Shown piece after piece: positions 1-8,285 of a stretch of 29,242 nt of DNA. Below the pieces are notes generated by a model that made no database searches, was not told the DNA's origin, and saw nothing but the letters and a program-made list of their open reading frames with translations. The position numbers and the translations under genes were made by a program. The stretch is from a virus. The stretch's first letter is position 1; the number at the start of each line of letters is the position of its first letter. The DNA lies in IMG/VR virus record IMGVR_UViG_3300025118_000098, positions 1 through 29,242 of that record. One strand, written 5' to 3'.

Positions 1-141
1 CAAGAACAAAGAAAAATCCTAGGATATCCAGAGGGTTTTCAATTACAATACGATAACCCTTTTGCATATGCTTGGCAAAAAGGAATACAAAATCCTTGGA
101 GTAGGACATTCGGTATGGATTATCCGGGCAGAGGATGGTAA
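1..141 (+). CDS. C-terminal end of a truncated phage protein
   Basis: The first 46 codons are open from the window edge to a TAA at 139-141, so this is the 3' end of a gene that begins outside the window. The peptide is rich in Gln, Gly, Tyr and Trp (it ends FGMDYPGRGW) and has no recognisable domain. It is followed after 27 bases by the next gene on the same strand, which has its own ribosome-binding site, so it belongs to the same rightward virion operon. The bias towards Gln, Gly, Pro and aromatic residues resembles the next protein, so it may be a related low-complexity virion protein. The function is unknown. Confidence 0.6.
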   Translation, partial: QEQRKILGYPEGFQLQYDNPFAYAWQKGIQNPWSRTFGMDYPGRGW

Positions 142-168
142 TAACAATAGATATATTGGAGATAAATT

Positions 169-906
169 ATGACTATGAATTATGTTGACAGATTTGATGC
201 AGCCCAGGGAGCAAGAACCAATAGGCTTCCTACTGGTATTAGAGAAGAGTGGAGAGAAAGAAGTCCTGAAACTTTCGCTGAATACGCAAGTCAATATGGT
301 GGACGTGAAATGAGAGAAGGTCTTGGCGATTGGGGACGAAACCAACTTAGAAACTTACAACCTACTATTTCAAAGCCTCCGTTAGGAGGAGCACTACCTT
401 ACACTCCTAGGGAACAACCTCCTATTTCAAAGCCTCCGTTAGGAGCACTACCTACACCTTCACCTTTAGGGCTATCGGAAGTCAGACAGATGTTTAAAAA
501 TAATCTTTCGCCTATACCTTACACATATGACTATACCCGCAGTCCGTCGACTAACATGCAACAGGGCCCTTACACTCCTAGAGGCCCCATGACTGGCCCA
601 ACTATTCGTAGAGGAACTGATGTTGGGGTTGATGTAACTCCGTGGATGGCAGGAGGTGCATTTGAACCAAATAGTACTGGTATTCCTTGGGATTATACGC
701 ACCCTTATCCTACTCCTAGCAGAATTGGCCCGGCAGTTGTACCACCTAGAGGATTTACTGGTCAAATAGAAAGAGGTTACCGTGGGTATCCACAAATGCA
801 ACAGGAAATTAATCCATTACCACCATGGGTACCATTTAGGAGGCTGATGCCTATACGTCCACCAACACGGTATCCAACCTCAGGAATGCCGGTAGAAGGA
901 TTTTAA
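169..906 (+). CDS. Proline/glycine-rich phage protein of unknown function
   Basis: A 245-residue protein that I do not recognise. The ATG at 169 follows a GGAGA ribosome-binding site at a sensible distance. The N-terminal ~60 residues look foldable and charged. The rest is dominated by Pro, Gly, Arg, Thr and Tyr, with short repeated blocks such as ISKPPLGG followed by ALPYTPRE, then ISKPPLGALP. The motif YTPRG/YTPRE occurs again further on. No Cys-based motif, signal peptide or membrane segment is seen. It lies directly upstream of two more virion-operon genes, so a structural or virion-associated role is likely by position only. An intrinsically disordered, proline-rich linker protein fits the composition. 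Confidence 0.72.
   Translation: MTMNYVDRFDAAQGARTNRLPTGIREEWRERSPETFAEYASQYGGREMREGLGDWGRNQLRNLQPTISKPPLGGALPYTPREQPPISKPPLGALPTPSPLGLSEVRQMFKNNLSPIPYTYDYTRSPSTNMQQGPYTPRGPMTGPTIRRGTDVGVDVTPWMAGGAFEPNSTGIPWDYTHPYPTPSRIGPAVVPPRGFTGQIERGYRGYPQMQQEINPLPPWVPFRRLMPIRPPTRYPTSGMPVEGF
365..445 (+). repeat. 24-base direct repeat inside the proline-rich gene
   Basis: The 24 bases at 365-388 recur exactly at 422-445, 57 bases apart (19 codons, so in frame). Each copy encodes the core ISKPPLG and is followed by a near-identical continuation (GCACTACCT). This looks like an internal duplication that extended the proline-rich segment of the protein. Confidence 0.8.
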
Positions 907-932
907 ATAATAATGCTTATAGAGGATAGATT

Positions 933-1565
933 ATGGCATACACTTCAATAGATTTATGGGATGCACAAAACCCGGCACGACCTTTTGCATCTGGTGTAAA
1001 TACAGGGCAAAATACGGGAGCTACTATGGGAGTATATATAAATGGTACATATTACCCTAAAGACCCAAGGCTTGATAAGGAACGCTATAAGTTTACCAAA
1101 GAAGGTGGGTGGACGGGAGATAATCCTGCTTGGACTATAGACTCTCAAGGCAATATTGTCAGACCTGCAGCACAGACAGGTTTTGGTGGTACTGGTATTG
1201 GTTATTCAGACCTAGGTGCTGGAAATACCATTGGACAGAATGCTTTTTCTAATTTTAATACTCCACTTGCACCAGATCTTGTAGAACCACGGATGGCTTA
1301 CTATGGCAGTGGAGCTGGACAGGCATTCGGTGATATGTCTCCTGCCAAAAGAAGATTTTTCCAAAATAGCTTTGAGCAAATCTACGATGAGTTTCTTGGA
1401 TACCAAAAAGATCAGATGAGTAAAGGAATACCAGAAGATGCAACGTTCTTTACTGACTATCTAGAAACCGATCCGTTTACAAAAAGATATGGCAAATTAA
1501 CTCCAAGTGAAAGAGGAGAGTCTACAGCTAGGTATAGTCCTAAAGCTAGACATATATATTTTTAA
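933..1565 (+). CDS. Hypothetical virion-operon protein, 210 aa
   Basis: A 210-residue protein with no family I can name. The ATG at 933 is preceded by an AGAGGAT ribosome-binding site. The N-terminal half is rich in Gly, Asn, Thr and aromatic residues (for example VYINGTYYPKDPRLDKE). The C-terminal half is more helical and charged, with Phe and Tyr scattered through it. There is no signal peptide or membrane segment. The stop codon overlaps the start of the next, very large gene by one base (TAATG), which suggests translational coupling. By position it is likely a virion or assembly protein; its biochemical role cannot be read from the sequence. Confidence 0.72.
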   Translation: MAYTSIDLWDAQNPARPFASGVNTGQNTGATMGVYINGTYYPKDPRLDKERYKFTKEGGWTGDNPAWTIDSQGNIVRPAAQTGFGGTGIGYSDLGAGNTIGQNAFSNFNTPLAPDLVEPRMAYYGSGAGQAFGDMSPAKRRFFQNSFEQIYDEFLGYQKDQMSKGIPEDATFFTDYLETDPFTKRYGKLTPSERGESTARYSPKARHIYF

Positions 1566-4500
1566 TGGGAAGACCATCACAGGAATACGTAGACAACTCA
1601 ATAAAAAGACTTGAGGAAGATAGGCAGAAGGGAGTTACCACACAGGTAATGGAACGTGCAATGCCTATTGCCGCAGACGTATGGAACCTAGGTTTTGAGG
1701 CAATGCCTGAAGCGGCTTATTCTCTGGCTACAGGCTTGATACCTGAAAGTATTCCTTATATAGGTGGCGGTGGTGAAAGAGCAATAGAGACAAGAAAAAT
1801 AATAGCTGAACGTAGGAAGATGAATAAGGAGATAGCAGAAAAGTTTGGTGCGTTTAAAGCAGGCCCCGTAGGCATAGGAACTTCTCCTGAATATGCCAAA
1901 CATTTATACGAAACAGGAAAAATACTAGAGAAGAGATTTGAGGAACGTCCGTGGTGGCAGGAGATAGGAACAAGTGTATTTAATCCTTTGGATTGGGCAT
2001 TAGGTGCCGGAATAGGCAAGGTGGTTGGAGCGGGAATCAGGGGAGTAAAAGCCCTGCGTGGTACAGGACTAGCTGCAAAGGCTCTGAAGCCTGCAGCAGA
2101 AACTAATGTAGAACTTCTTCCTTCTTGGTTTAAAAGATTCAATATTCCTGAAACAGACTTAAGAAAAGCCGCAGATAATATTCCTACTCCACCTATTACG
2201 CAACCTACTACTCAGGCACTAGCTATTCCCTTTAATGTTATTCCGCCTATTGCTAAAGCGGCAAGACCTTTACAACAAGGTGTAATGGATATTGCCGACC
2301 CTACTTTATATCCAATTCCATTACCTACACAAACTCCAGGTACTCAGTTACAACAAGCTGCAGAAGGACTAGGACGTGAGATGGCAGAAGGTCTTGGCAT
2401 AAGACCAATTCAACAGCAATTATTACCCGGACAACGTGCGATTAATATAGCAGAACAACAAAGGATGCCTTTCGATGTAACTAAAGGTGAGGGATTGACT
2501 CCACTAGCTAGAACCAAAGATGTGCTTGAGGGGCTGGAAATAAAAAAACCAGATATATTACCCGAAAGATTTAAAAAGTTTGACCTTCCAGACATTCCTA
2601 TTGTAGCTAGACCAAGAGAAAGTTCAATGAAATATCGTCCGGCTGGTGTAGAGGGCGAAAGATGGATTAATCCAAAAGATATACTTGGCCCGTCAGAACA
2701 AGCCACAATTGATAATTTTAGATCTCTTTTAAGTAGCCCTCAGAAGTTAAGTGGTGTACACATACTCCCAGATAAACTAGCTGCTTTAATGCTTACTAGA
2801 AATACTAAACGATTATTTAGTGAAGCAGAGCAACTGGATATATTTAATTCTTTTGCAAAGAACATGGATGAAGCTGAGTCAAATATGTTTGGTGCATCAG
2901 TTGGTAGATTTGAAACAGCTTCTGAAATCCGAAATAAGGCACTTAGAAACATAAGTGAAGCAGAAGAAATAGAAGCTGCACGTTTTAATGTACAAGCATT
3001 TGAAACTCCTTTCTTTAAAGCTAAACCTATAAAAGGATATATAAACGGTAAAATAGTTCCGTCTGCAAAAGAGTCTCCTGAACTTCTTCAATCAGGTGAA
3101 AATATGGTTATATCAATGCATGGTGGCAGTTCAAAAATGTTTGAGAAATTAACAAGAACTGGTGTTGCAGAAGGGCAAGAAAAAATATCTTGGAAAAATA
3201 CATTAAAGGCAATAGTTACTGATGTACATGGGCCTAAATGGTTTAGGTTTGTACCGGCACTTACAAAATTTGCTGCACCGGAATACAAGCGTGGCGTAAG
3301 CTGGGCTGAGTCAGTAGGTATTGATGGTATATATGATACCCTTATAGAGCCTATGTCTAAAGCTATTACCGCTACCAAACCATCTTATGAAGCTAGAGAA
3401 CTAGCTAGAGGAGGACAACTAACTGAAGGGGCTAAAGCTCTTATGGGTAACATGAGGAATTTGTTTCCCGGAGATGATATTACTGCAGCTTCATTATATA
3501 AGACTAACCTAAGAGTTCTGGTAGGTAGACTAGGCCCCCATCAAATGGATAAGCCTTTAAGGGAAATATTAGATAATCCTGAAGAAGTACACAGGATGAT
3601 GATGGATGTATTTGAAGCAGCCTTTGAAGAGCTTTATAATAATAAAGCATATACAGGAATGTTTAATCGGCTTGATGATGAAATGCTGCAGGGATTACGT
3701 TCTGGAAAATTTAACACACAGAAGGAATGGGATCGTATACAAACAAGACTAGAAGAGTTACAAGCAGAGGCTATAAGTAAGGGGCAAACAGTAAGCAGCA
3801 GTGGACTTGCTGGCCCTTATGCTCTGAATGATTCAATAAAGGCTTTTCATTCTATCTTTAATCTAGGTACTATTCCAAACGAATATGCTATACATCAGCT
3901 TGCGACTTTATTAGGCCCTAATGTAGGTAAAGCTCTGTTAGCTAAAAGAGTAAGCACCATTGCAAATAGATTATCTAGAATACCGGGAATGAGTGCACTT
4001 GCTCCTGTTGGGCGTGTGCTTGGATTAAAAGGAATAGGAAACTCTACTCCACAGGAACTTATATGGAATCTAATATCCTTACCCAAAAGTCTTAGAGCAT
4101 CATTTGACCTATCGTTTGCTTTTAGGCAGGGAATGGTGTTGCTAGCACATGATCCCAAAGCATGGAAAAGTTCTTTTAATATGATGCTTAAAACTGCATT
4201 ACCGGGTGGAGAACGAGTTGCACTTGTAGTTGATAATTCAATTAAAAATCATGAGTTATATCCTGTATCTCAAAGGGCAGGATTAGATTTAACAGACGTG
4301 ACCGGCATGCTTAATATAACAGCTAGAGAAGATGAATTTCAGTCAGCCTTGGTACGTGGTATTCCATATATAAGGGCATCTGAAAGAGCGTATGTGACTA
4401 TGGGTAATAAGTTACGTTTTGATACGTTCCTGAATCGTGTTAGAGACTATGAGATGGTAATGAGAAACGCAGGTAAAGAGATGTCTTCATTTAGGAAAGA

Positions 4501-6154
4501 CCCAGAGTATTGGGATGCATTAAGTTGGAATGCTAAATTTATAAATGATGCTACTGGAAGAGGCCCATTGCCTAGAGCAATGACAGATGCCTATGGAAGT
4601 CATTGGGCAAAGACAACTTATTCTGTGATGAACGCATTTCTATGGTCACCAAGATTTTTAACTTCACGTATAAGACTTCCCTATTCTGCCATGATGGCTT
4701 CAAGAAAAATGGGTAATTCTACGGCTAGAGCAGCAATATCAGGTGTGTCAACAGGACTTGTTTCATGGGTAGGTACCGGTGTAAGCCTTATGCTTTTCTT
4801 TAAATACTTTATACCCGGAGCAGATGCAGGAATAAATCCTAATGCAAGTGACTTTGGAAAGGTTAAGATAGGAAATACTACATTTGATATATGGGCTGGT
4901 TATGCTCCTTTGGCAAAAGCAGTAGCTCAAACAGCATCAGGAGAAAGAGAAACCACTACGGGAAAGACTATGGATGTAGACAGGCTAGATGTTCTAGGAA
5001 GATTTGCCGTATCAAAGTTTTCTCCTGCAGGACAGGCAGTTAAAAAATATGCTATAACAGGAGAGGGATTCTTTGGTGAGGATGCAGATATATGGACAGA
5101 CATGAAAAAACCTGCATATACACAAAGTAGCTTATGGTATCAGATGGTAGTTCCAATGATGATAGAAACTATACATGATGCTTATGACGAATATGCAACC
5201 CCTATGGTTCCTGCAGAAATGGCAGAGAGAATTGGAGTAGATCCTTCAGAACGTAGAGCCGGATGGGATGCTTATCTTAGAATAGCAGGTGCGGGTATCG
5301 CAGAAACATTTGGTATAGGTACATCTACATATATAACTAAAGAGGATATAGCCAAAGAACTTACCTCTGCATGGGAATCTCCTTTGGGGTATGAAGAATT
5401 ACCAGAGATGGGCAAAGAACCCGGTATAGTGACACAACAGACGGTTAAGCAGATAGGAAGAGAAAAAGAGACTGCAAGAGGTATGGAAAGAACTTCCGGA
5501 TTAACCGGGGAACTTGCAGAACTTAATAGAAACGAACAGGATTCTATAAACAATATAGGTACTATAGGACTGACTATCGGTGGTCAAACTATGTCTGTAA
5601 ATGAATGGATTCAAAGTTATGAGATGCAGAATATAAAAGGTGTCCCAGATGCAGTAAGAAGCAAAATAGGTGACCTATTCTTTTCTATACGTTCTGACTT
5701 CTTTTCCAGAAAAGACCAGTCTATGTATGGAGAGGAATGGAAAGATATTACTGAACAAGAACTACAGCAGATGGACTTTAAAAATAGAAAACTTGCAGAG
5801 TGGAGAAAGATAAGGTCTGGAGCACGGGGAGCTGATGAATATAATAAGATGCTGGATTCGTTTGAAAATAGTCTTCAGAAATCTGCTCATCCAGAGGCAT
5901 CTATGGCTTTAGCATGGGTTAGAATGAACGCATATGATATAAATATACCGGAAAATATTCTTCCTCACTTACCGTATATAACTCAGGTTAAATACGACAT
6001 GGCTAGAAAACTAAGAAGTTCGGGAAGTCCATTTGTTGAAGGATTTGGTGCAGAAGAAAGGCGTGTTCCCGAATCTGTAAGAGAAAAAAGACAGGCTCTG
6101 GAGCAACAAGAAAGGCAGAAAAAACCATTGCTGCAGGAATTGTATAAAGGATAA
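1565..6154 (+). CDS. Giant virion-associated protein, probable DNA-ejection/internal virion protein (large polyvalent-protein-like)
   Basis: At 1529 residues this is by far the largest gene here. The N-terminal third is Pro-rich and helical, with a Gly/Ala-rich, weakly hydrophobic patch (ALGAGIGKVVGAGIRGV). The middle is alpha-helical and charged. Residues about 825-1130 contain motifs I associate with large phage polyvalent/ejection-type proteins: a SLRASFDLSFAFRQG block, SERAY followed by NKLRFDTF, FINDATGRG, and NAFLWSPRFLTSRIR. One hydrophobic segment at about residues 1055-1083 could cross a membrane. After it come DFGKVKIGNTTFDIWAG and RFAVSKFSPAG. The C-terminus is charged and coiled-coil-like. 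Position just upstream of scaffold and capsid genes fits a protein packaged in the head and ejected with DNA. The assignment rests on remembered motifs and size, with no enzymatic residues identified. Confidence 0.6.
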   Translation: MGRPSQEYVDNSIKRLEEDRQKGVTTQVMERAMPIAADVWNLGFEAMPEAAYSLATGLIPESIPYIGGGGERAIETRKIIAERRKMNKEIAEKFGAFKAGPVGIGTSPEYAKHLYETGKILEKRFEERPWWQEIGTSVFNPLDWALGAGIGKVVGAGIRGVKALRGTGLAAKALKPAAETNVELLPSWFKRFNIPETDLRKAADNIPTPPITQPTTQALAIPFNVIPPIAKAARPLQQGVMDIADPTLYPIPLPTQTPGTQLQQAAEGLGREMAEGLGIRPIQQQLLPGQRAINIAEQQRMPFDVTKGEGLTPLARTKDVLEGLEIKKPDILPERFKKFDLPDIPIVARPRESSMKYRPAGVEGERWINPKDILGPSEQATIDNFRSLLSSPQKLSGVHILPDKLAALMLTRNTKRLFSEAEQLDIFNSFAKNMDEAESNMFGASVGRFETASEIRNKALRNISEAEEIEAARFNVQAFETPFFKAKPIKGYINGKIVPSAKESPELLQSGENMVISMHGGSSKMFEKLTRTGVAEGQEKISWKNTLKAIVTDVHGPKWFRFVPALTKFAAPEYKRGVSWAESVGIDGIYDTLIEPMSKAITATKPSYEARELARGGQLTEGAKALMGNMRNLFPGDDITAASLYKTNLRVLVGRLGPHQMDKPLREILDNPEEVHRMMMDVFEAAFEELYNNKAYTGMFNRLDDEMLQGLRSGKFNTQKEWDRIQTRLEELQAEAISKGQTVSSSGLAGPYALNDSIKAFHSIFNLGTIPNEYAIHQLATLLGPNVGKALLAKRVSTIANRLSRIPGMSALAPVGRVLGLKGIGNSTPQELIWNLISLPKSLRASFDLSFAFRQGMVLLAHDPKAWKSSFNMMLKTALPGGERVALVVDNSIKNHELYPVSQRAGLDLTDVTGMLNITAREDEFQSALVRGIPYIRASERAYVTMGNKLRFDTFLNRVRDYEMVMRNAGKEMSSFRKDPEYWDALSWNAKFINDATGRGPLPRAMTDAYGSHWAKTTYSVMNAFLWSPRFLTSRIRLPYSAMMASRKMGNSTARAAISGVSTGLVSWVGTGVSLMLFFKYFIPGADAGINPNASDFGKVKIGNTTFDIWAGYAPLAKAVAQTASGERETTTGKTMDVDRLDVLGRFAVSKFSPAGQAVKKYAITGEGFFGEDADIWTDMKKPAYTQSSLWYQMVVPMMIETIHDAYDEYATPMVPAEMAERIGVDPSERRAGWDAYLRIAGAGIAETFGIGTSTYITKEDIAKELTSAWESPLGYEELPEMGKEPGIVTQQTVKQIGREKETARGMERTSGLTGELAELNRNEQDSINNIGTIGLTIGGQTMSVNEWIQSYEMQNIKGVPDAVRSKIGDLFFSIRSDFFSRKDQSMYGEEWKDITEQELQQMDFKNRKLAEWRKIRSGARGADEYNKMLDSFENSLQKSAHPEASMALAWVRMNAYDINIPENILPHLPYITQVKYDMARKLRSSGSPFVEGFGAEERRVPESVREKRQALEQQERQKKPLLQELYKG

Positions 6155-6160
6155 TAGACG

Positions 6161-6189
6161 TTGACAATATTACTTAGTGTAACTAAAAT
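6161..6189 (+). promoter_or_regulatory. Sigma70-type promoter ahead of the scaffold/capsid genes
   Basis: TTGACA at 6161-6166 and TAAAAT at 6184-6189 are separated by exactly 17 bases, in the gap between the 1529-residue gene and the scaffold gene. The -35 box is perfect and the -10 box has one mismatch to TATAAT. Transcription would start about 15 bases before the scaffold ATG, just ahead of or within the GGAGGG ribosome-binding site region. It would give the scaffold and capsid genes their own transcript. Confidence 0.7.
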
Positions 6190-6210
6190 TTGAAATAATG
6201 GAGGGAATAT

Positions 6211-6975
6211 ATGGTTACAGAAAATGAACAAATAGTAGAAGTGACACCCGAACCTCAATCAGAGGTACAGGTAGAAACAGCTACGCAGGAGCCGGTAGCA
6301 GAAACTACTGAACAGCCTGTAGCGGAGGATACTGCCCAGGTTACTAATCAACCAGAAGCAGCTCAACCGCAACCTGAGACTGTACAACAGGGGGAGCCAG
6401 TACAGACTCAAGAGCCCGTAGCTGAACCAAGTAGAATGGCTAATCTACAACAGACTATTGCTCAACAGCAACAGCAGTTACAGTATCTTGCTGACGTTGA
6501 TGCTCAAAACAAAGCTCAACAACAGGCTATTGCATATCAGAAGCAACTAGAAGAGCAGGGTTGGATGCCCGACCAGGCACAGACCGTAGCTCAAAACTAT
6601 GTTTCACAGATGCAGCAGTCTCAGCAGCAACAGCAACAGTTGAAGCAACAGCAGGAGTTTAGGGATGGACAGAGAAATGCATCCATGTTTTTTGCAAAGA
6701 AATATGGATTAGGTTTTGATGATATGCCTTCTCTTGAGAAACACGGTACTCCACAGGATATGGAGACTGAAGCTAAAAGGATACAGGAACTAAGGCAGAC
6801 TAAAGCTGAACTTGATGCACTCAAGAAAGCACAAGTCCAGCCACAACAATTTGATACTAATCAACCTGCTGCAAGTGCATCAGGTTCTGAGGACGAACTC
6901 TTAGATCAGTATAACTCGGGGGTTAGAAACTCCCAAACCGAAGCAGCAGCCAGACGTGCTGCCGGACTAGGCTAA
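6211..6975 (+). CDS. Scaffolding-like protein (acidic/Gln-rich, capsid assembly)
   Basis: A 254-residue hydrophilic protein. The first ~75 residues are acidic and low complexity (many E, Q, P, V and T, repeating variants of EPVAE). Residues about 80-150 are Gln-rich and predicted coiled-coil (runs of four to five Q). Residues about 150-205 are helical (FFAKKYGLGFDDMPSL). The tail contains SEDELLDQYNSG and an Ala/Arg-rich end. It lies immediately upstream of the major capsid gene behind its own promoter and a GGAGGG ribosome-binding site. Composition, coiled coil and position are typical of phage scaffolding proteins, which line the inside of the procapsid and leave before DNA packaging. No protease motif is visible. 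Confidence 0.75.
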   Translation: MVTENEQIVEVTPEPQSEVQVETATQEPVAETTEQPVAEDTAQVTNQPEAAQPQPETVQQGEPVQTQEPVAEPSRMANLQQTIAQQQQQLQYLADVDAQNKAQQQAIAYQKQLEEQGWMPDQAQTVAQNYVSQMQQSQQQQQQLKQQQEFRDGQRNASMFFAKKYGLGFDDMPSLEKHGTPQDMETEAKRIQELRQTKAELDALKKAQVQPQQFDTNQPAASASGSEDELLDQYNSGVRNSQTEAAARRAAGLG

Positions 6976-7000
6976 AATCTATTACCAATAGGAGGTAATC

Positions 7001-7864
7001 ATGCCACAGACTTCGACAACTGGGAATCTAGAAAATGCCCAGAAAATAATTATAAGTGCTGCTCGGTACACCGAGGAACACAACGCACCTGCTATGGCTC
7101 TTATAGAGAGTTTTAGCCTTGGAAAAGGCGAGAAGCAAGTGACTGTCCCTAAAGTAGGACAGATGACTATGTCAGACCTAGTCGATGGTCAGGACATAGT
7201 AGACGAAGAAGAAATCGGAATGACAACTGTTGATCTTACTGCGTCTGAAGTAGGGGCTAAAGTTATCATTACGGATAAACTTCTAAGGCAATCGGCAGTC
7301 AACGTAATGTCTATTATAGGCAGGCAGTTGGGTGACGGTATGGCTAGAAAAAAGGATACAGATGTTCATGCATTGTATTCTGCTCTTAACGGAGGTACTA
7401 CTCTTGGAGCAAATGCCACAGATATGAGTCTAGCCTTTGTTGCAGCAGCGATTGCTTACGCTAAAGCAAACAAGTTCGGCAGTCAGCTATATATACTTCA
7501 GCATCCAAATGCTGTGTTTGATATAGCAAGTAGTGCTGTAACAGCATCTCAGTATGCAATTCCAAAAGGTTGGTCTGAGGATTTACTCGGCAACTTCTGG
7601 AGTGGTATACGACCACTTAACAATGTTCCTATCTTTGAAGATGGAAACTTGTCAACAAGTAGTGGTGATGATGCAATAGGTGTAATAGCTGATAAATCTG
7701 CATTAGCTGTACTTAATAGTTTAACGACTAAGACTGAAAGACAGAGAGACGCTTCTTTAAGGGCAACAGAAATCGTAATGACTTCTGACTATGGTGTGTT
7801 TGAACTTGATGACAGCCGTGGTGCACCTCTTACTTTTGATGCTGCTGCTCCTGCAACGAGTTAA
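7001..7864 (+). CDS. Major capsid protein (HK97-fold type)
   Basis: A 287-residue protein preceded by a perfect AGGAGGT ribosome-binding site, which suggests strong expression. Features typical of HK97-type capsid proteins are visible: a helical N-terminus, then a beta-rich stretch (KQVTVPKVGQMTMSDL followed by VGAKVIITDKLLRQS), a long helix, and a domain with LYILQHPNAVFDIA, RPLNNVPIFEDGNLS and VIADKSALAVL. It ends with TEIVMTSDYGVFELDDSRG, a common closing beta strand in these coat proteins. The preceding scaffold-like gene and following decoration-like gene support the call. I see no fused protease and no long N-terminal delta domain, consistent with a separate scaffold protein. Confidence 0.88.
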   Translation: MPQTSTTGNLENAQKIIISAARYTEEHNAPAMALIESFSLGKGEKQVTVPKVGQMTMSDLVDGQDIVDEEEIGMTTVDLTASEVGAKVIITDKLLRQSAVNVMSIIGRQLGDGMARKKDTDVHALYSALNGGTTLGANATDMSLAFVAAAIAYAKANKFGSQLYILQHPNAVFDIASSAVTASQYAIPKGWSEDLLGNFWSGIRPLNNVPIFEDGNLSTSSGDDAIGVIADKSALAVLNSLTTKTERQRDASLRATEIVMTSDYGVFELDDSRGAPLTFDAAAPATS

Positions 7865-7866
7865 TA

Positions 7867-8190
7867 ATGGTAACAGGAATAACCGAACATAATAAAATGA
7901 AGAAAGAGTTGGTTGATATTGGCTATTCACTTAAATATATGGATGAATGGCAACCTAAAACAACCTTATACAGGCATAAGCCTGCATTAGATATTAAAGG
8001 GAATATAGTGTTTGACGTAGGTACTTTCATAGAGAACGTACCCGGTAGTCCTGATTACACATTAAAGAAGGCTAAGATTGGTTTGTTCCAATGGCCTCCT
8101 AGTGATACATGTGAGTGTAGATGGTGCAGAGAGAGAGCTGCATCTACACTCAATCGAGACGAGAACGGAAAGTTTGTTAAGAAAAAATAG
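7867..8190 (+). CDS. Small conserved-looking phage protein with a Cys-rich motif
   Basis: A 107-residue protein starting two bases after the capsid gene stop, with no strong ribosome-binding site of its own; it is probably translated by coupling. The body reads as a compact mixed alpha/beta protein (YSLKYMDEWQPKTTLYRH, FDVGTFIENVPGSPDYTLKK). It ends with a three-cysteine motif, TCECRWCRERAAS, and a basic tail (ENGKFVKKK). The C-x-C-x-x-C arrangement could bind a metal, but three cysteines alone are not proof. Its position directly after the capsid gene suggests a head-completion or capsid-associated role; I do not recognise the family. Confidence 0.72.
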   Translation: MVTGITEHNKMKKELVDIGYSLKYMDEWQPKTTLYRHKPALDIKGNIVFDVGTFIENVPGSPDYTLKKAKIGLFQWPPSDTCECRWCRERAASTLNRDENGKFVKKK

Positions 8191-8205
8191 ATTGACGTGT
8201 AACGA

Positions 8206-8233
8206 TTGACCGAGCGTTAGTCTATAGTAAAAT
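8206..8233 (+). promoter_or_regulatory. Candidate sigma70-type promoter ahead of the decoration-like gene
   Basis: TTGACC at 8206-8211 and TAAAAT at 8228-8233 are 16 bases apart, within the 95-base gap before the gene at 8286. The -10 box is identical to the one ahead of the scaffold gene. A short hairpin (CAGGG and CCCTG, loop CTTGA, 8246-8260) lies between this promoter and the AGGAGG ribosome-binding site at about 8270. Confidence 0.45.
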
Positions 8234-8285
8234 ATCGGTTGGTCGCAGGGCTTGACCCTGTAATATAAATAGGAGGCATATTAAT

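Noticed and set aside
1756-2142. - strand open frame of 128 codons inside the 1529-residue gene
   Set aside because: Antisense shadow in a gene with continuous protein-like sequence; no upstream signal.
8246-8260. Hairpin CAGGG-CTTGA-CCCTG as a terminator
   Set aside because: Five-bp stem without a T-run, located between a candidate promoter and the ribosome-binding site; more likely incidental or a leader structure.
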